Notes: generated from the sequence alone by a model not told the origin. DNA of 64,000 nucleotides from Desmodesmus armatus (GCA_007449985.2 VIIQ02000825.1:62001-126000); one strand, 5' to 3'. Positions 51,950-64,000 are shown, counted from the stretch's first letter. A program made the numbers and translations.

Positions 51950-54900
51950 CGGGTTGATGTCGGTGGGTGCCGCGTGATGGTGCGCAGCGGTGGTGGTCCG
52001 GAAAAATCATCTGGTTGGCTCTGGTGAAAGACAAAAATAGTGTCTTCAAGCGTACCAACATGCACCCCAATTGAGTCACAGAGCGGCGCGTAGCGGCGGG
52101 TTGATGTCGGTGGGTGCCGCGTGATGGTGCGCAGCGGTGGTGGTCCGGAAAAATCATCTGGTTGGCTCTGGTGAAAGACAAAAATAGTGTCTTCAAGCGT
52201 ACCAACATGCACCCCAATTGAGTCACAGAGCGGCGCGTAGCGGCGGGTTGATGTCGGTGGGTGCCGCGTGATGGTGCGCAGCGGTGGTGGTCCGGAAAAA
52301 TCATCTGGTTGGCTCTGGTGAAAGACAAAAATAGTGTCTTCAAGCGTACCAACATGCACCCCAATTGAGTCACAGAGCGGCGCGTAGCGGCGGGTTGATG
52401 TCGGTGGGTGCCGCGTGATGGTGCGCAGCGGTGGTGGTCCGGAAAAATCATCTGGTTGGCTCTGGTGAAAGACAAAAATAGTGTCTTCAAGCGTACCAAC
52501 ATGCACCCCAATTGAGTCATAGAGCGGCGCGTAGCGGCGGGTTGATGTCGGTGGGTGCCGCGTGATGGTGCGCAGCGGTGGTGGTCCGGAAAAATCATCT
52601 GGTTGGCTCTGGTGAAAGACAAAAATAGTGTCTTCAAGCGTACCAACGTGCACCCCAATTGAGTCACAGAGCGGCGCGTAGCGGCGGGTTGATGTCGGTG
52701 GGTGCCGCGTGATGGTGCGCAGCGGTGGTGGTCCGGAAAAATCATCTGGTTGGCTCTGGTGAAAGACAAAAATAGTGTCTTCAAGCGTACCAACATGCAC
52801 CCCAATTGAGTCACAGAGCGGCGCGTAGCGGCGGGTTGATGTCGGTGGGTGCCGCGTGATGGTGCGCAGCGGTGGTGGTCCGGAAAAATCATCTGGTTGG
52901 CTCTGGTGAAAGACAAAAATAGTGTCTTCAAGCGTACCAACATGCACCCCAATTGAGTCACAGAGCGGCGCGTAGCGGCGGGTTGATGTCGGTGGGTGCC
53001 GCGTGATGGTGCGCAGCGGTGGTGGTCCGGAAAAATCATCTGGTTGGCTCTGGTGAAAGACAAAAATAGTGTCTTCAAGCGTACCAACATGCACCCCAAT
53101 TGAGTCACAGAGCGGCGCGTAGCGGCGGGTTGATGTCGGTGGGTGGCGCGTGATGGTGCGCAGCGGTGGTGGTCCGGAAAAATCATCTGGTTGGCTCTGG
53201 TGAAAGACAAAAATAGTGTCTTCAAGCGTACCAACGTGCACCCCAATTGAGTCACAGAGCGGCGCGTAGCGGCGGGTTGATGTCGGTGGGTGCCGCGTGA
53301 TGGTGCGCAGCGGTGGTGGTCCGGAAAAATCATCTGGTTGGCTCTGGTGAAAGACAAAAATAGTGTCTTCAAGCGTACCAACATGCACCCCAATTGAGTC
53401 ACAGAGCGGCGCGTAGCGGCGGTTGATGTCGGTGGGTGGCGCGTGATGGTGCGCAGCGGTGGTGGTCCGGAAAAATCATCTGGTTGGCTCTGGTGAAAGA
53501 CAAAAATAGTGTCTTCAAGCGTACCAACATGCACCCCAATTGAGTCACAGAGCGGCGCGTAGCGGCGGGTTGATGTCGGTGGGTGCCGCGTGATGGTGCG
53601 CAGCGGTGGTGGTCCGGAAAAATCATCTGGTTGGCTCTGGTGAAAGACAAAAATAGTGTCTTCAAGCGTACCAACATGCACCCCAATTGAGTCACAGAGC
53701 GGCGCGTAGCGGCGGGTTGATGTCGGTGGGTGCCGCGTGATGGTGCGCAGCGGTGGTGGTCCGGAAAAATCATCTGGTTGGCTCTGGTGAAAGACAAAAA
53801 TAGTGTCTTCAAGCGTACCAACATGCACCCCAATTGAGTCACAGAGCGGCGCGTAGCGGCGGGTTGATGTCGGTGGGTGGCGCGTGATGGTGCGCAGCGG
53901 TGGTGGTCCGGAAAAATCATCTGGTTGGCTCTGGTGAAAGACAAAAATAGTGTCTTCAAGCGTACCAACATGCACCCCAATTGAGTCACAGAGCGGCGCG
54001 TAGCGGCGGGTTGATGTCGGTGGGTGCCGCGTGATGGTGCGCAGCGGTGGTGGTCCGGAAAAATCATCTGGTTGGCTCTGGTGAAAGACAAAAATAGTGT
54101 CTTCAAGCGTACCAACATGCACCCCAATTGAGTCACAGAGCGGCGCGTAGCGGCGGGTTGATGTCGGTGGGTGCCGCGTGATGGTGCGCAGCGGTGGTGG
54201 TCCGGAAAAATCATCTGGTTGGCTCTGGTGAAAGACAAAAATAGTGTCTTCAAGCGTACCAACATGCACCCCAATTGAGTCACAGAGCGGCGCGTAGCGG
54301 CGGGTTGATGTCGGTGGGTGCCGCGTGATGGTGCGCAGCGGTGGTGGTCCGGAAAAATCATCTGGTTGGCTCTGGTGAAAGACAAAAATAGTGTCTTCAA
54401 GCGTACCAACATGCACCCCAATTGAGTCACAGAGCGGCGCGTAGCGGCGGGTTGATGTCGGTGGGTGCCGCGTGATGGTGCGCAGCGGTGGTGGTCCGGA
54501 AAAATCATCTGGTTGGCTCTGGTGAAAGACAAAAATAGTGTTTCAAGCGTACCAACATGCACCCCAATTGAGTCACAGAGCGGCGCGTAGCGGCGGGTTG
54601 ATGTCGGTGGGTGCCGCGTGATGGTGCGCAGCGGTGGTGGTCCGGAAAAATCATCTGGTTGGCTCTGGTGAAAGACAAAAATAGTGTCTTCAAGCGTACC
54701 AACATGCACCCCAATTGAGTCACAGAGCGGCGCGTAGCGGCGGGTTGATGTCGGTGGGTGCCGCGTGATGGTGCGCAGCGGTGGTGGTCCGGAAAAATCA
54801 TCTGGTTGGCTCTGGTGAAAGACAAAAATAGTGTCTTCAAGCGTACCAACATGCACCCCAATTGAGTCACAGAGCGGCGCGTAGCGGCGGGTTGATGTCG

Positions 54901-57900
54901 GTGGGTGCCGCGTGATGGTGCGCAGCGGTGGTGGTCCGGAAAAATCATCTGGTTGGCTCTGGTGAAAGACAAAAATAGTGTCTTCAAGCGTACCAACATG
55001 CACCCCAATTGAGTCACAGAGCGGCGCGTAGCGGCGGGTTGATGTCGGTGGGTGCCGCGTGATGGTGCGCAGCGGTGGTGGTCCGGAAAAATCATCTGGT
55101 TGGCTCTGGTGAAAGACAAAAATAGTGTCTTCAAGCGTACCAACATGCACCCCAATTGAGTCACAGAGCGGCGCGTAGCGGCGGGTTGATGTCGGTGGGT
55201 GCCGCGTGATGGTGCGCAGCGGTGGTGGTCCGGAAAAATCATCTGGTTGGCTCTGGTGAAAGACAAAATAGTGTCTTCAAGCGTACCAACATGCACCCCA
55301 ATTGAGTCACAGAGCGGCGCGTAGCGGCGGGTTGATGTCGGTGGGTGCCGCGTGATGGTGCGCAGCGGTGGTGGTCCGGAAAAATCATCTGGTTGGCTCT
55401 GGTGAAAGACAAAAATAGTGTCTTCAAGCGTACCAACATGCACCCCAATTGAGTCACAGAGCGGCGCGTAGCGGCGGGTTGATGTCGGTGGGTGCCGCGT
55501 GATGGTGCGCAGCGGTGGTGGTCCGGAAAAATCATCTGGTTGGCTCTGGTGAAAGACAAAAATAGTGTCTTCAAGCGTACCAACATGCACCCCAATTGAG
55601 TCACAGAGCGGCGCGTAGCGGCGGGTTGATGTCGGTGGGTGCCGCGTGATGGTGCGCAGCGGTGGTGGTCCGGAAAAATCATCTGGTTGGCTCTGGTGAA
55701 AGACAAAAATAGTGTCTTCAAGCGTACCAACATGCACCCCAATTGAGTCACAGAGCGGCGCGTAGCGGCGGGTTGATGTCGGTGGGTGCCGCGTGATGGT
55801 GCGCAGCGGTGGTGGTCCGGAAAAATCATCTGGTTGGCTCTGGTGAAAGACAAAAATAGTGTCTTCAAGCGTACCAACATGCACCCCAATTGAGTCACAG
55901 AGCGGCGCGTAGCGGCGGGTTGATGTCGGTGGGTGCCGCGTGATGGTGCGCAGCGGTGGTGGTCCGGAAAAATCATCTGGTTGGCTCTGGTGAAAGACAA
56001 AAATAGTGTCTTCAAGCGTACCAACATGCACCCCAATTGAGTCACAGAGCGGCGCGTAGCGGCGGGTTGATGTCGGTGGGTGCCGCGTGATGGTGCGCAG
56101 CGGTGGTGGTCCGGAAAAATCATCTGGTTGGCTCTGGTGAAAGACAAAAATAGTGTCTTCAAGCGTACCAACATGCACCCCAATTGAGTCACAGAGCGGC
56201 GCGTAGCGGCGGGTTGATGTCGGTGGGTGCCGCGTGATGGTGCGCAGCGGTGGTGGTCCGGAAAAATCATCTGGTTGGCTCTGGTGAAAGACAAAAATAG
56301 TGTCTTCAAGCGTACCAACATGCACCCCAATTGAGTCACAGAGCGGCGCGTAGCGGCGGGTTGATGTCGGTGGGTGCCGCGTGATGGTGCGCAGCGGTGG
56401 TGGTCCGGAAAAATCATCTGGTTGGCTCTGGTGAAAGACAAAAATAGTGTCTTCAAGCGTACCAACATGCACCCCAATTGAGTCACAGAGCGGCGCGTAG
56501 CGGCGGGTTGATGTCGGTGGGTGCCGCGTGATGGTGCGCAGCGGTGGTGGTCCGGAAAAATCATCTGGTTGGCTCTGGTGAAAGACAAAAATAGTGTCTT
56601 CAAGCGTACCAACATGCACCCCAATTGAGTCACAGAGCGGCGCGTAGCGGCGGGTTGATGTCGGTGGGTGCCGCGTGATGGTGCGCAGCGGTGGTGGTCC
56701 GGAAAAATCATCTGGTTGGCTCTGGTGAAAGACAAAAATAGTGTCTTCAAGCGTACCAACATGCACCCCAATTGAGTCACAGAGCGGCGCGTAGCGGCGG
56801 GTTGATGTCGGTGGGTGCCGCGTGATGGTGCGCAGCGGTGGTGGTCCGGAAAAATCATCTGGTTGGCTCTGGTGAAAGACAAAAATAGTGTCTTCAAGCG
56901 TACCAACATGCACCCCAATTGAGTCACAGAGCGGCGCGTAGCGGCGGGTTGATGTCGGTGGGTGCCGCGTGATGGTGCGCAGCGGTGGTGGTCCGGAAAA
57001 ATCATCTGGTTGGCTCTGGTGAAAGACAAAAATAGTGTCTTCAAGCGTACCAACATGCACCCCAATTGAGTCACAGAGCGGCGCGTAGCGGCGGGTTGAT
57101 GTCGGTGGGTGCCGCGTGATGGTGCGCAGCGGTGGTGGTCCGGAAAAATCATCTGGTTGGCTCTGGTGAAAGACAAAAATAGTGTCTTCAAGCGTACCAA
57201 CATGCACCCCAATTGAGTCACAGAGCGGCGCGTAGCGGCGGGTTGATGTCGGTGGGTGCCGCGTGATGGTGCGCAGCGGTGGTGGTCCGGAAAAATCATC
57301 TGGTTGGCTCTGGTGAAAGACAAAAATAGTGTCTTCAAGCGTACCAACATGCACCCCAATTTTTTTGAAGTGATCAGTTACATTGGGCGGGACCAAGCAA
57401 CCGGTGGTTCACTCCATAAAAAGATCCAGTGGGAGGATGGGGCAACCTGTTGTGACACCCACCCCACGGCCCCTTGTGCAGGGGACACCATCGCAGGGCC
57501 ATGCACCCCAATTGAGTCACAGAGCGGCGCGTAGCGGCGGGTTGATGTCGGTGGGTGGCGCGTGATGGTGCGCAGCGGTGGTGGTCCGGAAAAATCATCT
57601 GGTTGGCTCTGGTGAAAGACAAAAATAGTGTCTTCAAGCGTACCAACATGCACCCCAATTGAGTCACAGAGCGGCGCGTAGCGGCGGGTTGATGTCGGTG
57701 GGTGCCGCGTGATGGTGCGCAGCGGTGGTGGTCCGGAAAAATCATCTGGTTGGCTCTGGTGAAAGACAAAAATAGTGTCTTCAAGCGTACCAACATGCAC
57801 CCCAATTGAGTCACAGAGCGGCGCGTAGCGGCGGGTTGATGTCGGTGGGTGCCGCGTGATGGTGCGCAGCGGTGGTGGTCCGGAAAAATCATCTGGTTGG

Positions 57901-60016
57901 CTCTGGTGAAAGACAAAAATAGTGTCTTCAAGCGTACCAACATGCACCCCAATTGAGTCACAGAGCGGCGCGTAGCGGCGGGTTGATGTCGGTGGGTGGC
58001 GCGTGATGGTGCGCAGCGGTGGTGGTCCGGAAAAATCATCTGGTTGGCTCTGGTGAAAGACAAAAATAGTGTCTTCAAGCGTACCAACATGCACCATAAT
58101 TGAGTCACAGAGCGGCGCGTAGCGGCGGGTTGATGTCGGTGGGTGCCGCGTGATGGTGCGCAGCGGTGGTGGTCCGGAAAAATCATCTGGTTGGCTCTGG
58201 TGAAAGACAAAAATAGTGTCTTCAAGCGTACCAACATGCACCCCAATTGAGTCACAGAGCGGCGCGTAGCGGCGGGTTGATGTCGGTGGGTGCCGCGTGA
58301 TGGTGCGCAGCGGTGGTGGTCCGGAAAAATCATCTGGTTGGCTCTGGTGAAAGACAAAAATAGTGTCTTCAAGCGTACCAACATGCACCCCAATTGAGTC
58401 ACAGAGCGGCGCGTAGCGGCGGGTTGATGTCGGTGGGTGCCGCGTGATGGTGCGCAGCGGTGGTGGTCCGGAAAAATCATCTGGTTGGCTCTGGTGAAAG
58501 ACAAAAATAGTGTCTTCAAGCGTACCAACATGCACCCCAATTGAGTCACAGAGCGGCGCGTAGCGGCGGGTTGATGTCGGTGGGTGCCGCGTGATGGTGC
58601 GCAGCGGTGGTGGTCCGGAAAAATCATCTGGTTGGCTCTGGTGAAAGACAAAAATAGTGTCTTCAAGCGTACCAACATGCACCCCAATTGAGTCACAGAG
58701 CGGCGCGTAGCGGCGGGTTGATGTCGGTGGGTGCCGCGTGATGGTGCGCAGCGGTGGTGGTCCGGAAAAATCATCTGGTTGGCTCTGGTGAAAGACAAAA
58801 ATAGTGTCTTCAAGCGTACCAACATGCACCCCAATTGAGTCACAGAGCGGCGCGTAGCGGCGGGTTGATGTCGGTGGGTGCCGCGTGATGGTGCGCAGCG
58901 GTGGTGGTCCGGAAAAATCATCTGGTTGGCTCTGGTGAAAGACAAAAATAGTGTCTTCAAGCGTACCAACATGCACCCCAATTGAGTCACAGAGCGGCGC
59001 GTAGCGGCGGGTTGATGTCGGTGGGTGGCGCGTGATGGTGCGCAGCGGTGGTGGTCCGGAAAAATCATCTGGTTGGCTCTGGTGAAAGACAAAAATAGTG
59101 TCTTCAAGCGTACCAACATGCACCCCAATTGAGTCACAGAGCGGCACGTAGCGGCGGGTTGATGTCGGTGGGTGCCGCGTGATGGTGCGCAGCGGTGGTG
59201 GTCCGGAAAAATCATCTGGTTGGCTCTGGTGAAAGACAAAAATAGTGTCTTCAAGCGTACCAACATGCACCCCAATTGAGTCACAGAGCGGCGCGTAGCG
59301 GCGGGTTGATGTCGGTGGGTGGCGCGTGATGGTGCGCAGCGGTGGTGGTCCGGAAAAATCATCTGGTTGGCTCTGGTGAAAGACAAAAATAGTGTCTTCA
59401 AGCGTACCAACATGCACCCCAATTGAGTCACAGAGCGGCGCGTAGCGGCGGGTTGATGTCGGTGGGTGCCGCGTGATGGTGCGCAGCGGTGGTGGTCCGG
59501 AAAAATCATCTGGTTGGCTCTGGTGAAAGACAAAAATAGTGTCTTCAAGCGTACCAACATGCACCCCAATTGAGTCACAGAGCGGCGCGTAGCGGCGGGT
59601 TGATGTCGGTGGGTGCCGCGTGATGGTGCGCAGCGGTGGTGGTCCGGAAAAATCATCTGGTTGGCTCTGGTGAAAGACAAAAATAGTGTCTTCAAGCGTA
59701 CCAACATGCACCCCAATTGAGTCACAGAGCGGCGCGTAGCGGCGGGTTGATGTCGGTGGGTGGCGCGTGATGGTGCGCAGCGGTGGTGGTCCGGAAAAAT
59801 CATCTGGTTGGCTCTGGTGAAAGACAAAAATAGTGTCTTCAAGCGTACCAACATGCACCCCAATTGAGTCACAGAGCGGCACGTAGCGGCGGGTTGATGT
59901 CGGTGGGTGCCGCGTGATGGTGCGCAGCGGTGGTGGTCCGGAAAAATCATCTGGTTGGCTCTGGTGAAAGACAAAATTAGTGTCTTCAAGCGTACAACGT
60001 GCACCCCAATTGAGTC
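51950..60016 (-). repeat. 147-bp satellite, array 2 (about 54 monomers)
   Basis: This is the same monomer as array 1, inverted, with a 147-bp period. Most monomers have the CGCGGC variant (plus strand GCCGCG); a minority have GGCGCG near 53147, 53434, 53877, 57556, 57997, 59031, 59322 and 59761. Monomers shortened by one base occur near 53419, 54541 and 55266. The array is interrupted by a D-family tail at 57362-57499 and ends at GAGTCA, joined to L1-A coding sequence. The very long open frames result from the 3n period and are not called as genes. Confidence 0.97.
57362..57499 (-). mobile_element. Tail family D inserted in satellite array 2
   Basis: The duplication CATGCACCCCAATT (57348-57361 and 57500-57513) is satellite sequence, so the insertion came after that part of the array formed. 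The element is 5'-truncated to 138 bp. Confidence 0.93.
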
Positions 60017-60795
60017 ATCTGGAGCGGGGCCTGCCGCCTGCTGCACCAGCCGACTCAGACTGGGTGGCAGCATACCGCCGGGCTGCTGACAAGCGCCTGC
60101 CGCGGCCGCTGAGGGTCTTTGGGTGGCAGATGCTCCATGCAGCCGTCATGGTTGGGGGCGGTAGGGTGTATGCTGCCACTAACATGCAGGAGTTGCTGAG
60201 GTGCTGCTGCCCGCAACCGCAGTGCCACCCGGGGCAGCAGCACCCTCCAAAGCCGCAACAGCAGCAACAGCGGGGCCAGGCTGGGGTGTTGCACCACCAG
60301 CAACAGCAGCCGGGACAGGTTGGGGAGGGAGGGCTGCTGCTGCCGCCGCCAACGCAGGCAGGCATGCTGCAGCAAGGGCAAGGTGGGGGTGGGGACACAC
60401 CCCAGCAGCAGCAACGCAGCCAGGGTGGAGGTGGGGAAACACATCGGCAACTGCCACAGCAGCAGCAGCAGCTCCAGCAGCAATTGCAGGCTCCAGCTCC
60501 GAGCCCGGACAGCTACCAGCTCGAGTCTCTGTCACACCTCTTTGTGCAATGCCCGGTGGCAGTGGCCGTGTGGGCATGGTTTGCGCAGGTGTGGCACAGG
60601 GTGCAGCCTGGGGAATCGGTAGACTTTAGCAGCACCCGCATCATGTTGCTGGATGACAGCTCGGTGTGGCAGCCACCAGCGCAGCTGCGCCAGCTGTGGA
60701 CTTACCTACGGCTGCTGCTGCTTGAGTCCTTCTGGGTGGATCGGTGTGCCAGTGAGGGCCGCCCATACAGCAGTGCGGCTGTCACCCACAGGTTT
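60017..60795 (+). pseudogene. L1-A ORF2 C-terminal fragment
   Basis: The frame starts abruptly after the satellite (LERGLPPAAPADSDWVAAYR), continues through ADKRLPRPLRVFGWQMLHAA, a Gln-rich spacer and the zinc-knuckle region (SLSHLFVQCPVAVAVWAWF). It stops matching at VTHRF (60795), where unrelated sequence begins. It is therefore cut at both ends. Coding is open throughout, and the sequence is very close to the copy at 26720-27180. Confidence 0.85.
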
Positions 60796-62545
60796 GAATT
60801 GCGGAAACAATTGCGGAAACACCAGAGCAAGGCTGCACTTTTTAAGCATATCACTTTGCTCCTTAGGACTTGCTCTACAGCTGACTGCAACACCCGCGAG
60901 ATTCATTGTCCACCCCCCTGTGTCTGGGGCTGTGCACTGACTTGGCACCAACAGGGCTCCAAGGGCCCCGGCACAGTGTGCCATTGCGTCACACTCAGCA
61001 GCGCTAGTGCACCTACCCTAGCCTTACCAGCGTTCATGGCCTGTGCTAGCAGCCGTCGTCAATGAAAGTTTATGGGCCGCCACCCCCCTACCCCCCCTCC
61101 ACCGGCAACATGACCCTCCCGGGCACCGTCACCTACTGTGCCACCCTTGCCTCGGCCTTGGCATATGGCACTGTCACCATTGTCGCCTGGCTGCTTGGCA
61201 TCTTTTGCATAGGGCAGCTAGGGCTGTTGTGTTGCTGATGTCCTCAACCATCAACAACCGCAACACACTCAAACCCTACCCCAGGACCTCTTGAGCATAC
61301 AACTGGTCCTTGAGCCTCATTTCAGCAAGGCTACTGTCACAACTGTTGGCATGTGTCAGTACTATAGTACTATGCCCTTGGCGTTTCACTTTGATTACCA
61401 AGCTGCTTGCCGCGGCAACAATGACATTCTCGCGTTTGGACGCAGGGCACACGGTCAACCCCTCAAACACAACAGCATGTTCAGGCTTGTCAAGGCTATG
61501 TGCGTGTACAGCATATAGCTCAATCAGCTGCTCAGCATCACACAATTCATACAGCACCCCCTGCCAGCTGCTGCCCTTCCTGCTGCATGCGTGGCCGTTG
61601 AGGGCTGTTTCGCTGTGGTTGGCGGTTCCGCCCCCCAAACATGCCACGTGTTGTGCGCCTGGCTGGCAGCTGCAGTTGTAGTAAAGCTGCTGCTTGCAGC
61701 AACCAGTGTGGCCTGCATATGCTGTGGGGTCAACTATCTTGTGGCATCTCATCACTGCTGTGCTGCTGTGCTGCCCGCATGTTCGCCCCGCCTTGCGCAT
61801 GCCGCCTTTGTTCCGCCGCAATGCACCTGCACACAAAGGGGGGTCCAGGACATCCATCCAGCCAACAACATACATTACAACAGCACATAACAATGACATG
61901 TTCAGGGAGCTGTGCATGGGCTGCAGGACAAATATGTTGCTGCTGGCTGAGGCATGCAGAGCACTTCATCATCTGCAGCGATTGGGGTCCCCATGGTGCA
62001 CAACGAAGCAGCCAGCCCCCTGCCTCAGGGATGGCAGCTGCTGCTTCATCCACCCCACTCAACTAAATGCAAGAGGTCCATTGAGCACGTGCATAGTCAC
62101 ATGGATGAGGAGACGCACAGCTGGCGGCTGCAGTGTATGCAATTATACTCCAACACGAACGCTACCCCACAAAGGTCCAAGGGGCAGCATGCTACTTTTG
62201 AATGCCCTATGCCAGCCAGCAGGACTGCATCTGATATCACCACACTGCCAGACACTTGGGAGGCATTCAATGCTGTTGGTGGCAACTACACTGCCCTTGA
62301 GCTCAGCTGAGCGCTGTAACGCTTGTGCGTCGCAGCAGCGATTGTGGTTTGGCACCCTTCAACTGCACGGTTGCTCTGCCTCACCAAGGCAGCTGCCTGT
62401 GGTGATGGCATATGTCTCTGCTGCTGCTGCTGCTGCGTGACACACCAGTCTCACCCACCTATGGGTCTCATCTGCTCCTTGCATCTGGTGGTCATGGTGT
62501 GGGGCTTGACTCGTGTCGTCGTTGGTGCCTCCTTAGTGTTGAATG
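60796..62545. other. Unassigned sequence between L1-A fragments
   Basis: No repeat match in the window and no recognised family. A short repeat (TTGCGGAAACAATTGCGGAAAC region, 60800-60822) marks the left edge. Open frames exist on both strands at 61276-61917 (-) and 61694-62440 (+). The minus-strand one has a more even amino-acid composition in its second half (SLDKPEHAVVFEGLTVCPAS) and could be a gene remnant. Confidence 0.3.
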
Positions 62546-64000
62546 TTTTTTTTCTTTTCAGGGTGAGCAGGTTACAAGAGCGGAGTCAAGCAACAAAAGC
62601 CACCCTCAAAGGCTCTGGCAAGAGGATGGCGCAACCTGACCGGCGCCACCCTGTGAAGGGGCAAGCCACCACCCTCACCACATGGTCAAATGAGCGGCGC
62701 ATTGCAGCGCAGCCTGCTGAAAGCAGACACCAGGGCTCCACCACGCACCCGCAAATTGTCTACGATAGTCACTGCCGGCTGTCACGCAGGCGGTACAGCA
62801 GAAACTATACAAAAGCATGGCGACACCACACGGCTACTAAACTCGCCTCGAACGGAACGCCGCGCAAGGCGGCACAAGGTCTAAGTCACTAGCACCCCCT
62901 GCCGGGGTGCACACACCAACCTTGGCTGGTAGCATGAACCTGCCCCCCAAAGTATGCACAAACCACTCACCAATAAGGCTGAAACCAAACCCCAACCCCC
63001 ATCCCTACTGCATCGCAACAGGATAAGCCCACCCCCTTTTTTTGTAGATTGTATGTTTTGGTGGCCCCAAAATGCCTCGTCCAGGGATCCCCACCCCAAA
63101 AGAGGCCCATCAAGCATCCCCTGGCAGCACAAGGCGGGGCCCAGTGCCATCCCCCACTGCGTACAGCACCCCCGGCTGCTGCCATTTGGCGGCGAACCGC
63201 TCCGGCAGCAGCTCAGGGTTGCGGCCCCGGAGCCAAGACAAAGGCACCCCAGAGTTCAGGCGGATGTCCCCTTGTGTCCTGAGCCAGTCTTGCGAGAGCT
63301 GCTGCTACAGTGCTGCCCTTAACCTATGGGTGACAGCCGCATTGCTGTATGGGCGGCCCTCGCTGGCACACCGAACCACCCAGAAGGACTCAAGCAGCAG
63401 CAGCCGTAGGTAAGTCCACAGCTGGCGCAGCTGCGCTGGTGGCTGCCACACCGAGCTGTCATCTAGCAATAGGATGCGGGTGCTGCTAAAGTCTACCGTT
63501 TCCCCTGGCTGCACCCTGTGCCACACCTGCGCAAACCACGCCCATACGGCCACTGCCACCGGGCACTGCACAAAGAGATGGGACAGAGACTCGAGCTGGT
63601 AGCTGTCCGGGCTCAGAGCTGGAGCCTGCAATTGCTGCTGGAGCTGCTGCTGCTGCTGTGGCAGTTGCTGATGTGTTTCCCCACCGCCACCCTGGCTGCG
63701 CTGCTGCTGCTGGGGTGTTTCCCCGCCCCCACCTTGCCCTTGCTGCAGCATGCCTGCCTGCGTTGGCGGCGGCTGCAGCAGCCCTCCCTCCCCAACTTGT
63801 CCCTGCTGCTGTTGCTGGTGTTGCACCCCCCCAGCCTGGCCCAGCTGTTGCTGCTGTTGCGGCTGTGGAGGGTGCTGCTGCCTCAGTTGGCACTGCGGTT
63901 GCGGGCAGCAGCACCTCAGCAACTCCTGCATGTTAGTGGCAGCATACACCCTACAGCCCCAACCATGACGGCTGCATGGAGCATCTGCCACCCAAAGACC
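62546..64000 (-). mobile_element. L1-A 3' part, running off the window
   Basis: Poly(T) at 62546-62553 is followed by a short C/T stretch and the complement of the L1-A tail, UTR and ORF2 end. It continues past 64000, so its 5' extent is unknown. Confidence 0.85.
63110..64000 (-). pseudogene. L1-A ORF2 C-terminal part with one stop
   Basis: The frame enters from beyond 64000, passes a Gln-rich spacer and the zinc-knuckle region, and ends VLPGDA and TGA at 63110. One TAG at 63302-63304 interrupts RAAL-QQLSQDW, where other copies have CAG. The sequence otherwise agrees with 26720-27382. Confidence 0.85.

Noticed and set aside
51950..60016. Open frames of 500-960 codons made of 49-residue repeats
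   Set aside because: They exist in two frames at once, follow only from the 147-bp (3n) period, switch frame at one-base deletions, and have no start region or domain. They are satellite, not genes.
51950..60016. CENP-B box in the satellite monomer
   Set aside because: No TTCG-N4-A-N2-CGGG pattern is found in the monomer on either strand.
61694..62440. 248-codon plus-strand ORF
   Set aside because: Composition is Cys/His/Leu-rich without any recognisable motif, and it overlaps an equally long minus-strand frame. Coding is not supported.

Overview
The window is eukaryotic nuclear DNA, most likely from a chlorophyte green alga of the Chlamydomonadales type. The basis is CAG/CTG-rich coding sequence with very long glutamine and alanine tracts, short GT-AG introns, L1-type LINEs of the kind seen in green algae, and a Dualen/RandI-type LINE, a lineage first described in Chlamydomonas. 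The species call is an inference. I see no clear host housekeeping gene. Almost everything that can be recognised is a mobile element or a satellite, and most elements are nested in one another.

Layout. 1-4309: 3' ends of L1-type elements on the minus strand. 4310-14097 (+): a Dualen/RandI-like LINE, 5'-truncated, with RT, PHD finger, RNase H, CCHC finger and a PD-(D/E)XK nuclease. It is split by four insertions with target-site duplications (TSDs): an unknown 2.27-kb element, a tRNA-derived SINE, an L1 tail and an L1 3' fragment. 14882-18078: two same-length, near-identical 689-bp terminal-inverted-repeat (TIR) elements flanking 1.8 kb of unassigned sequence. 18492-23057 (-): a Penelope/TERT-lineage reverse transcriptase with a large unknown C-terminal region, interrupted by three frameshifts. 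23229-36247: L1 fragments and a first tandem array of a 147-bp satellite (24706-26573). 36248-42517 (+): a Crypton-type tyrosine-recombinase element with a nine-exon gene (NDC10_II-like plus GCR1_C-like domains), inserted into the 3' tail of an L1 copy and flanked by TAACT. 42580-49749 (-): an almost complete L1-type element whose ORF1 and ORF2 overlap as TAATG. 49750-51945: more nested L1 tails. 51950-60016: the second 147-bp array, about 54 monomers, in the opposite orientation. 60017-64000: L1 fragments around 1.75 kb with no recognised gene.

Four element groups recur. L1-A has a 3' tail ending GTAACCTGCTCACCCTGG-A(n). L1-A2 has a tail ending GTAACTTGCTCACTC-A(n). Tail family D ends GTAACTGATCACTTC-A(n). 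L1-B has a 3' UTR of a different type. TSDs allow insertion events to be ordered. Several insertions consist of nothing but a poly(A) run plus 0-11 bases of element between 10-15 bp TSDs, which look like target-primed reverse transcription aborted at once.

A nested LINE cluster together with a nucleosome-length satellite resembles the Zepp/ZeppL LINE clusters reported at algal centromeres and subtelomeres. A centromeric or subtelomeric location is therefore my working hypothesis, not something the sequence proves.
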